Of a stretch of DNA of 5,165 nt, positions 1 to 5,165 are shown one piece after another. The notes beneath the pieces are model-generated. The model did not search any database. It was not told where the DNA came from and saw only the letters and a list, made by a program, of their open reading frames with translations. The position numbers and the translations under genes were made by a program. Positions within the stretch are counted from its first letter, which is position 1. Every line of letters begins with the position of its first letter. Origin of the DNA: an uncultured Butyrivibrio sp. (GTDB lineage: Bacteria > Bacillota > Clostridia > Lachnospirales > Lachnospiraceae); contig CAMVRW010000190.1 of the NCBI GenBank assembly GCA_947169985.1, positions 1 to 5,165 on the forward strand. Direction: 5' to 3'.

Positions 1-10
1 ACTATATTAT

Positions 11-45
11 GGGGAGCAACCCTGCTTTTGGCAGAGCTGCTCCCC
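11..45. other. GC-rich hairpin beyond the operon terminator
   Basis: GGGGAGCA (11-18) pairs perfectly with TGCTCCCC (38-45). Inside it CTGC (22-25) pairs with GCAG (31-34) around a TTTTG loop, separated from the outer stem by a 3/3 internal loop. Neither flank has a real T-tract: leftward transcripts continue ATAATATAGT and rightward ones TATATCTAC. It could be a weak backup or bidirectional terminator, an mRNA 3'-end stabiliser, or the terminator of a convergent gene lying left of the window. The pairing is seen directly; the function is unresolved. Confidence 0.5.
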
Positions 46-69
46 TATATCTACAGAGTTTAAGCAGTG

Positions 70-103
70 AAAAAAGAACGCCACTTCTTACAAAGTAGCG
101 TTC
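70..103 (-). terminator. Intrinsic terminator overlapping the larE stop codon
   Basis: Read on the minus strand, GAACGC (103-98), a U.G wobble (97 with 82), and ACTT (96-93) pair with AAGT (86-83) and GCGTTC (81-76). This is an 11-bp stem around a 6-nt loop (92-87), followed at once by six U residues (75-70). That is the classic Rho-independent layout. The 5' arm is made of the last larE codons (the G of Met268, then Asn, Ala, Thr and the start of Leu272), and the TAA stop (90-88) lies in the loop. It ends the three-gene transcript. The opposite strand lacks the T-tract and the U.G pair becomes a C-A mismatch, so it should act only leftward. Confidence 0.88.
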
Positions 104-906
104 ATGCTTCCAAGCTTGTAGCCCTGCATATCCAGGGTAACATATAAAAATCCTATTTCTTTGAATTTACTGTATACTTCCTCTCTGACACCTTCGGAAG
201 CCAGGCGGGGAATATCCACAGCCGGAACTTCAATCCTCGCAATATTTCCGTGCATTCGCACACGTTCTTCATAAAAACCAAGCTTAATAAGAAATTCCTC
301 AGCAGCTTCCACCATCTGAAGCTTTTCTTTTGTTATCTCTTCACCATAGACAAAGCGGCTGGCAAGACAGGCATAAGAAGGCTTACTCCAGGTAGGAAGT
401 CCCATAGCCTTGGAAATCTCACGGATATCACTCTTATATAGATTAGCAGCTCTTAGGGGGCTCTTTACAGACAGCTCATCCACCGCCTTAAGTCCTGGTC
501 TGTAATCTCCCAGATCATCCATATTGGAGCCCTCAGCCACATATTCTATGCCATTTTCCGTAGCAACTCTCATTATCTCTGAGAAAATCTTCCTTTTACA
601 AAAATAGCATCTTTCAGGAACGTTTTCCCTAAAGCCTTCAATTGAAAGAGGATCAATCTCCACAATGACATGCCTGATCCCTCGCTCCTTGCAGAAGGCC
701 TTTGCCTCTTTAAACTCCCTTTCAGGTATCTGGGCTCCAAAAGTAGTTATGGCAAGGTTCTTATCTCCCAGGACTTCACTAGCCACAGTTATAAGGAATG
801 AAGAATCTACACCTCCGGAAAATCCTACCGCTAAGGATCCCAACTCCTTAATGTAGGTTTTCAGGTCATCAAGTTTTTTAACCAATTCCGGCGAAAGTGT
901 ATTCAT
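88..906 (-). CDS. larE: LarE, ATP-dependent sulfur transferase for nickel-pincer cofactor synthesis
   Basis: LarE is a cytoplasmic PP-loop enzyme that adenylates the carboxylates of the pyridinium dicarboxylate nucleotide made by LarB and converts them to thiocarboxylates; LarC then inserts nickel to give the NPN cofactor of lactate racemase and other LarA-family enzymes. The 272 residues match the usual family length. Visible motifs are the PP-loop SGGVDSS (30-36), CYFC (100-103), EGSNMDDLGDYRPG (125-138), SPLRAA (149-154), KPSYACLASR (175-184) and the C-terminal GYKLGSMN (262-269). Cys180 aligns with the family's sulfur-donor or cluster cysteine. Cys100, Cys103 and Cys180 together give the three-Cys pattern of LarE types that use a [4Fe-4S] cluster, as known for Thermotoga maritima, rather than the single sacrificial Cys of Lactobacillus plantarum. 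The ATG is set by AAAGGAG 7 nt upstream. It is the last gene of the operon, 31 nt after the DUF3298 lipoprotein gene. No larA, larB or larC is in the window, so its client enzyme is unknown. Confidence 0.93.
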   Translation of the reverse strand: MNTLSPELVKKLDDLKTYIKELGSLAVGFSGGVDSSFLITVASEVLGDKNLAITTFGAQIPEREFKEAKAFCKERGIRHVIVEIDPLSIEGFRENVPERCYFCKRKIFSEIMRVATENGIEYVAEGSNMDDLGDYRPGLKAVDELSVKSPLRAANLYKSDIREISKAMGLPTWSKPSYACLASRFVYGEEITKEKLQMVEAAEEFLIKLGFYEERVRMHGNIARIEVPAVDIPRLASEGVREEVYSKFKEIGFLYVTLDMQGYKLGSMNATL

Positions 907-913
907 GCAGTTT

Positions 914-920
914 CTCCTTT
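914..920 (-). promoter_or_regulatory. Ribosome binding site of larE
   Basis: The minus strand reads AAAGGAG, then a 7-nt spacer (AAACTGC), then ATG at 906-904. Near-consensus sequence and ideal spacing fix the larE start. The site lies in the 31-nt gap after the TGA (940-938) of the preceding gene, and no promoter-like element is evident there, so larE probably depends on read-through from upstream. Confidence 0.85.
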
Positions 921-937
921 AACAAGAAATTACATCT

Positions 938-2611
938 TCAATCAATCTTAAACTCATAGGCAGTATTGTAAGTAGCTACATACAGCTTATCACCTAACAC
1001 CTCAAACTGATCAGGAGCTGAGTTCACAGGAATCTTATCCATCTCCTGTCCGGTAAAGCGGTCCAGAAGGTAGATGTAATCAGGTTCCGCAGTAAAACCA
1101 TAGCCACAAATAATAGTATCCTTCACAATTTCAAAATTGTTGGCATTTGCCACAAGGGGCTGGCTTCTCCATAAAACATATCCTGTATCAGGCTGAATAG
1201 CAACCATGTAGCTGCTGTTAGGCTCTTCAGAAGAATAGCCATTGATGATAATAGACACATAAAGTGTTCCATCGTAGATCTTTGCCCATCTTATAAACTG
1301 TGTAGAGTTCGACACTCTTCCTTTTTCTTCATCAGGACCATTACAAAGGGTACTCAGATCCAGGTTATATAAAACCTTTGTATAGTCCCTGTCATGTATT
1401 AGCAATCCGGTATTCATATATCCATATTCTACTGGATTTACGCCCTCATAGTAGTACTCGTCATCATAATAAGGCATATTCCGCTGCTCGAAGCCGTTCT
1501 CATTAGCCCATTTATATGTATCAAGCCAGTCTGTCTTCTTCTCGCTGATCTTGGTGATCTTAATGTGCTCACCATCATCCGGGCCTCTTCCATCCTCTGT
1601 GTATGCACTCCAGGTCTTATTTGGTACAGTTATAACATCAACAGAGTCTGCATCTGACTCGTACAAATTCAGATCAGTTTCTTCCCACTGGAATACCTCT
1701 TTTTCCAGTGACCTTGAATCAGACATCTTATCCCTATCGAAATCCGAATCAGGTTTAAATACAGGCTGAATAAGATCAGGATACTTGTCATAAGAAAGGA
1801 GGGTCTCAAATTCTCCCGCTGCATAGGATGCAACCTCATAGGGGGAATAATAAATACGAAGTCCCTGGCTGTTAAGGCTCCAGGTGAAGCCATCCTCCAT
1901 GAGCTTCTGTCTGAACGCATCCGTAACATCCTGATCAGCTTCCCTATAGATCATGGATTCAAACTCATCTACAGTATCAGGATACGCCTCATAGAGAGCA
2001 TCCTTAAAGATCTGGGGTGCACCATCCACATCTTTAAGCACATCCTGAAGGGGCACTACTTTTCCTGTAGCAGGGTCCATGTTTATAGAACCTGTGGAAT
2101 GACTAGGATGTGCTCCTCCGGCATCATCATAGAAGTAAACCATAAGGGTAAAGAGCCTGTCGTCTGCTCTTTCAATATCAGCCCCGATATCAGACTCAAA
2201 GGCCACTCCCTGCTGAAAATCCATCTTCTCATAGCCTGCGTATTCATTCACGTAAGCTTTAACATTTACAGACCAGTCATAGTTAAGGCTTGAAACCTCG
2301 GTCTGAAGCTTAGGATACTGATTCCCATAGCTTTCTGTCAGTATGATCTCAGGATAGCTTCCTATAGCCTCCACCTTACCGTCCTTTTCGCAGGCAAGGT
2401 TGTGCAAAAGGACCTGGAACACCTCCTTTGCTGCCTCATCGCTTTGTACATCGGCGGCGGAGGATTCTGCTGAAGACGACTCAGATAGTGCCTGCGTAGG
2501 AGCTTCCACAGCGCTTTCACCAGAACTCTCATTATTCTTTTTTCCACATCCTGCAATAGCCCCTGTTAAAAGAGCTGTTGCCATAATACACACTAATACT
2601 CTCTTTTTCAC
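938..2611 (-). CDS. Lipoprotein with DUF3298 (RsiV/PdaC-like) region and PQQ-like propeller C-terminus
   Basis: Predicted surface lipoprotein of 557 residues. Lys/Arg at 2-4, a hydrophobic stretch (5-20) and the lipobox I-A-G-C place the lipidated residue at Cys22. A Ser/Glu/Ala-rich linker (about 26-62) follows. Residues about 63-280 resemble the DUF4163/DUF3298 family seen in RsiV and PdaC: the hallmarks are GGAHPSHSTGSINMD (165-179), TGKVVPLQDVL (182-192) and YYSPYEVASYAAGEFE (254-269). RsiV is an anti-sigma factor whose outer domain binds lysozyme, but this protein has no cytoplasmic anti-sigma part, so that role should not be transferred. Residues about 395-557 contain PQQ/WD-like blade motifs, such as YMVAIQPDTGYVLWRS (468-483), YIYLLDRFTGQEM (512-524) and GDKLYVATYNTAYEF (540-554). 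The GTG start at 2611 is chosen because the upstream GTG at 2623 overlaps the end of the ribosome binding site. The 21-nt gap to the gene before it indicates co-transcription. The ligand is unknown. Confidence 0.8.
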   Translation of the reverse strand: MKKRVLVCIMATALLTGAIAGCGKKNNESSGESAVEAPTQALSESSSAESSAADVQSDEAAKEVFQVLLHNLACEKDGKVEAIGSYPEIILTESYGNQYPKLQTEVSSLNYDWSVNVKAYVNEYAGYEKMDFQQGVAFESDIGADIERADDRLFTLMVYFYDDAGGAHPSHSTGSINMDPATGKVVPLQDVLKDVDGAPQIFKDALYEAYPDTVDEFESMIYREADQDVTDAFRQKLMEDGFTWSLNSQGLRIYYSPYEVASYAAGEFETLLSYDKYPDLIQPVFKPDSDFDRDKMSDSRSLEKEVFQWEETDLNLYESDADSVDVITVPNKTWSAYTEDGRGPDDGEHIKITKISEKKTDWLDTYKWANENGFEQRNMPYYDDEYYYEGVNPVEYGYMNTGLLIHDRDYTKVLYNLDLSTLCNGPDEEKGRVSNSTQFIRWAKIYDGTLYVSIIINGYSSEEPNSSYMVAIQPDTGYVLWRSQPLVANANNFEIVKDTIICGYGFTAEPDYIYLLDRFTGQEMDKIPVNSAPDQFEVLGDKLYVATYNTAYEFKID

Positions 2612-2622
2612 AATATGATCCA

Positions 2623-2628
2623 CTCCTC
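2623..2628 (-). promoter_or_regulatory. Ribosome binding site that decides the start of the DUF3298 lipoprotein gene
   Basis: The minus strand reads GAGGAG, directly after the TAA stop (2635-2633) of the upstream gene plus an A-run. The first in-frame GTG (2623-2621) shares its G with this motif and so cannot be the start it serves. The next in-frame GTG (2611-2609) lies 11 nt downstream, a slightly long but workable spacing, and gives the usual lipoprotein opening Met-Lys-Lys-Arg. Closeness to the preceding stop suggests translational coupling. Confidence 0.7.
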
Positions 2629-2632
2629 TTTT

Positions 2633-5137
2633 TTAGCTATTCTCATTGACGTAAATAGTTAACCTGCTCTGGATAATATCCGTTACCTCTTTTGCACTCT
2701 TCTGATCATTAAAGAATGCCGTTGCTTCTTCCATTATAATACTGTTAACGCTCTGGTTAGGTGCATAGACCATGGTCAGTGACTGCACATAGTCCTTCAT
2801 AAGCTGAGCTTCTTCCTTGGTCAGGGGCTTTAATTCAATCTGCTGATCACCAATGTAGCTGTATTCCTTTTCGTATACCTTATAGCCATTCTCATCAAGC
2901 CAGAAAGAATTATCCAAAGAGTCTTCCGCCATCTTGTCAAAGTAATCCTTCCTGATAGGGAAATCGTAGAGCAGATTATTCTGGTAATCATCCATCAAGA
3001 ACTGCCTGATGAAATCCCAGCATACATCAGGGTGCTTGGACTGTGAGCTGATGGCAAATCTATAGTTGGCGTTGATTACCGAGCAGTTGATACCAAGATC
3101 ATTTGGGAATCCAATAAAGGAAATATCATCCCCAAATCTTCCCTGCTTCGTTCTTGCATAGGAACGGAAATTATTAAGGTACGTCAGATCAAACAGTGCG
3201 TCCCCCTTGAAAAGAGCTGCATCATCATATTCATTGTACATGTCGTCCGAAATCTCTTTTGGGAACTGCTTTGCAAACTCTAAAAGCTCTGTAAAGCTCT
3301 CGTCGTCAAAATGACACTTCTTGTTCTCCCAATCGATGTACTTATCACCTGAAGTCATAAGTCCATAGTTAAGAATAGTTTCCTGACTGACAAGACCAAA
3401 GGCATCTGAAATCTTAACACCTTTTGCCTCTATAAGATCCTGGCAGTCCTTCAGAGTAAGTGTCTCCTGTCCCTTAAGATATGATTTCTTAGTTGTAACT
3501 GTGTTGATGTAATAGGATGGAACAAGCTGGTAGAGCCTGTCTCCTGTCTTAAAGGCCTCAAACACATTGTCTACAAACTTCACATCCTTAAGATCCGGAT
3601 CAGCATTGATGAAAGGCAAAAGGTCCACAAACAGGCCCTTGTTGATATAGCTGTCCACTGGCTCCTCTGAAGCAAAGAGCATAATGTCAGGTGTGTTTCC
3701 GGATACAATATCCAGATTGAACTGAGTAGCTCCTGCATTCCAGTCATCGCCGGAAGTAAGGCTGGTGTAGTCCACAACCTTTATCCTGTATTCATCATTT
3801 TCCTGATTGAACTTATATGCCCTCTGACGAATATCATAGTCAATAAAGCTACCTGCTATGGTCAGAGTAGTCTTTTCCTTAACCTGATCTGCAGGGACCT
3901 TAGCAAGCCTGAAAAGTGCATAATCTCCATCTCCATCAGGAAGATTTGCAATGAATTCCTGATCGCTTATAGCAACGATAGAGCTTAAGGAATAATCAAC
4001 ACTTATATCTGAGAATACATAATCTATCAGCTTTTCCAGCTTATCCTTGCTCATATCGTAGCCATATATTCCGTCAGATCTGGACACATAAAGGTCGTAT
4101 CCGTTTCCACCAAAGAAGATATAGTTATCATAAGTACCAAAGGCAGATGACTTCTCTCCCATCTTTCCTGTAGCAGCGTCAAAGGGGTAAAGTTCAATTC
4201 CCTTCTGTCCCCAGAGGGATGCAAATAACTGGCCGTCAAAGCCGTTATAAAGGCTTATGGAAGAATCCGCATAGGGACTGCTCTTATCTGTGGTATCAAG
4301 GAGCATCTTAAAAGAGCTGTCGGCTTCATTAAAGCGCTGAATGCCCTTTGTTGAACTAAGGAGCACTCCGTAATCTTCGGAGTAGATCATGGAAAAAATT
4401 GAGAAGTAGCTGTTTTCATCCACGTTCTCATCAAGACAGATCCTGTAAAGCTCATTGCCTTCCGGATCATACTTCACCAGATACTGATGATCCTCCTCAT
4501 CTCCCATGTACATGGCCATGGCTTCCGGGTCAGTATCAACTTCAGCAGCATCATCAACCACAATGATCTGTTCAGAATCCATTCGAATTTCTGCATCAGC
4601 TTCTTCATTAGCATCTGAACTGGAATCTACATCTGCCTCGGAACTTGCTTCAGAGCCGTCTTCAGAACTTGCCTCTGAGCTGCCTTCTTCCGGATATGAA
4701 TCTGCCTCGTCCGGATCAGAATAAAGCTCCACATTATCATCCATATAATTATAAATTTCAAGGATAGCGTACATATTTCCATCCTTGTCGAAGTTAATAA
4801 AGCTGTGGTTCTCGTTATCAGCCTCTGCTACCTTGTAGGACTTAACATCGCTTCCATCCTGGTTAAAAGAGATAATAGCCATCTTTCCGGCATTGGCGTA
4901 AGTAGTTGCGTAAACCCTTTCTCCTACAAGTTGAATCCTGTTATAATCCTTCGCAGCCTGATCACCCAGATCCAGCTTCTGAGTCTTAAAAACACAGTCC
5001 TTGGAGCCGCTGGTAGCCTGATCAATTATGCTTCCGCTATCTTTTCCCTTGCCACAGCCCGTGAGCCCTGAAATGGCAAGAACAGCAATCATAAAGCCGG
5101 CAGCGATTCGCCTCCCAACAATCCTTTCCTTTTTCAT
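2633..5137 (-). CDS. Propeller-fused extracellular solute-binding lipoprotein (ABC SBP family 1-like)
   Basis: An 834-residue predicted lipoprotein, about twice the usual length of a solute-binding protein. The basic N-terminus (KKERIVGRR), hydrophobic core (11-25) and lipobox L-T-G-C give lipidated Cys28. Residues about 50-415 show roughly six repeats of 35-50 residues with propeller-like strands, for example RVYATTY (74-80), KYDPEGNELYRI (222-233), GQLFASLWG (302-310) and GIYGYDMSKDKLEKLIDY (356-373). The second repeat is split by an acidic Ser-rich insertion (about 131-216). Residues 423-834 look like a full ABC solute-binding domain: TTLTIAGSF (423-431), a first helix with FNQEN (443-447), NTPDIMLFAS (481-490), GLFVDLLPFI (501-510), CWDFIRQFL (706-714), and the typical tail from EEATAFF to IIQSRLTIYVNE. 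Such domains usually deliver sugars or peptides to an ABC permease, but none is visible and the substrate cannot be named. ATG 5137 is preferred over ATG 5155 because a strong AGAGGAG lies 5 nt before it and inside the longer reading. Confidence 0.82.
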   Translation of the reverse strand: MKKERIVGRRIAAGFMIAVLAISGLTGCGKGKDSGSIIDQATSGSKDCVFKTQKLDLGDQAAKDYNRIQLVGERVYATTYANAGKMAIISFNQDGSDVKSYKVAEADNENHSFINFDKDGNMYAILEIYNYMDDNVELYSDPDEADSYPEEGSSEASSEDGSEASSEADVDSSSDANEEADAEIRMDSEQIIVVDDAAEVDTDPEAMAMYMGDEEDHQYLVKYDPEGNELYRICLDENVDENSYFSIFSMIYSEDYGVLLSSTKGIQRFNEADSSFKMLLDTTDKSSPYADSSISLYNGFDGQLFASLWGQKGIELYPFDAATGKMGEKSSAFGTYDNYIFFGGNGYDLYVSRSDGIYGYDMSKDKLEKLIDYVFSDISVDYSLSSIVAISDQEFIANLPDGDGDYALFRLAKVPADQVKEKTTLTIAGSFIDYDIRQRAYKFNQENDEYRIKVVDYTSLTSGDDWNAGATQFNLDIVSGNTPDIMLFASEEPVDSYINKGLFVDLLPFINADPDLKDVKFVDNVFEAFKTGDRLYQLVPSYYINTVTTKKSYLKGQETLTLKDCQDLIEAKGVKISDAFGLVSQETILNYGLMTSGDKYIDWENKKCHFDDESFTELLEFAKQFPKEISDDMYNEYDDAALFKGDALFDLTYLNNFRSYARTKQGRFGDDISFIGFPNDLGINCSVINANYRFAISSQSKHPDVCWDFIRQFLMDDYQNNLLYDFPIRKDYFDKMAEDSLDNSFWLDENGYKVYEKEYSYIGDQQIELKPLTKEEAQLMKDYVQSLTMVYAPNQSVNSIIMEEATAFFNDQKSAKEVTDIIQSRLTIYVNENS
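4616..4687 (-). repeat. Degenerate 24-nt tandem repeat encoding acidic Ser-rich octapeptides
   Basis: Residues 151-158 (EGSSEASS), 159-166 (EDGSEASS) and 167-174 (EADVDSSS) of the solute-binding lipoprotein form three successive eight-residue units. At DNA level 4641-4664 and 4665-4688 match at 19 of 24 positions, sharing GAACTTGC and GAGC; the third unit has diverged strongly. The repeat is the core of a longer acidic low-complexity stretch (about residues 132-216) lacking hydrophobic structure, probably a flexible surface loop that grew by slippage or duplication. Confidence 0.7.
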
Positions 5138-5142
5138 AATTT

Positions 5143-5149
5143 CTCCTCT
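5143..5149 (-). promoter_or_regulatory. Ribosome binding site of the solute-binding lipoprotein gene
   Basis: The minus strand reads AGAGGAG, then AAATT, then ATG at 5137-5135. This near-consensus site sets the start at 5137 and argues against the in-frame ATG at 5155, which would place the site inside the coding sequence. No promoter can be judged, because only 28 nt lie between this start and the window edge. Confidence 0.8.
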
Positions 5150-5165
5150 CTGCATAAACCATCAC

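Noticed and set aside
88..906. Alternative identity for the PP-loop protein: NAD synthetase, GuaA, QueC or a tRNA thiolation enzyme
   Set aside because: The PP-loop is shared, but the GDYRPG, CLASR and C-terminal GSMN motifs and the 272-residue length fit LarE specifically.
907..937. Separate promoter for larE in the gap after the DUF3298 lipoprotein gene
   Set aside because: The gap is only 31 nt, mostly taken up by the ribosome binding site and spacer, with no -35/-10 pair visible.
1125..1140. AT-rich palindrome ACAATTT/AAATTGT resembling an operator
   Set aside because: It is inside coding sequence, far from any gene start, and made of common AT-rich codons; no second copy at a promoter position was seen.
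1686..1710. 8-bp perfect inverted repeat (CACTGGAA / TTCCAGTG) with a 9-nt loop
   Set aside because: Lies within coding sequence (about residues 301-309 of the DUF3298 lipoprotein) without a U-tract; a stem of this length is expected about once by chance in a window this size.
1669..1929. Minus-strand 86-codon frame inside the DUF3298 lipoprotein gene
   Set aside because: An alternate frame of a well-supported gene; its composition shows no domain and it has no good start signal.
4506..4724. Plus-strand 72-codon Ser/Ala-rich open frame
   Set aside because: It is the antisense shadow of the acidic Ser/Glu repeat of the solute-binding lipoprotein. Its Ser richness follows from the complementary codons, and no ribosome binding site or independent gene signal is seen.
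4805..5071. Plus-strand 88-codon open frame
   Set aside because: Lies wholly opposite the signal peptide and first propeller repeat of the lipoprotein gene; it has no recognisable domain and no convincing ribosome binding site.

Overview
The window holds three genes, all on the minus strand, arranged head to tail with 21-31 nt gaps, so they look like one operon read from right to left. Strong AGGAG-type ribosome binding sites, two lipoproteins with Firmicutes-style signal peptides ending in a lipobox Cys, and a low-to-moderate GC content suggest a Gram-positive Clostridia-type bacterium. Lachnospiraceae is a plausible guess from the look of the proteins, but no marker gene confirms it.

Layout in transcription order. 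(1) 5137-2633 encodes an 834-residue lipoprotein. It joins an N-terminal beta-propeller-like half, split by an acidic Ser/Glu/Asp-rich insertion, to a C-terminal ABC-type extracellular solute-binding domain. (2) 2611-938 encodes a 557-residue lipoprotein with an RsiV/PdaC-like DUF3298 region followed by a PQQ-like propeller-type C-terminal half. (3) 906-88 encodes LarE, the PP-loop ATP-dependent sulfur transferase of nickel-pincer nucleotide (NPN) synthesis, with the three-cysteine pattern of iron-sulfur-dependent LarE proteins. The operon closes with a strong intrinsic terminator (103-70) whose hairpin starts inside the last larE codons and carries the larE stop codon in its loop. A second GC-rich hairpin (11-45) lies beyond it.

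How they work together: the two lipoproteins should both sit on the outer face of the cytoplasmic membrane, and both carry propeller-like repeats, so they may form one surface recognition or sensing unit. No ABC permease, ATPase, sigma factor or sensor kinase is visible, so uptake is not demonstrated. LarE is cytoplasmic and has no obvious functional link to the lipoproteins; no larA, larB, larC or nickel transporter is present, and it may simply be co-transcribed. No RNA genes, mobile elements, CRISPR arrays or internal gene-free stretches over 300 bases were seen. The most notable points are the stop-codon-in-terminator arrangement, the propeller/solute-binding fusion with its acidic insertion, the DUF3298/propeller fusion, and the orphan three-Cys LarE.
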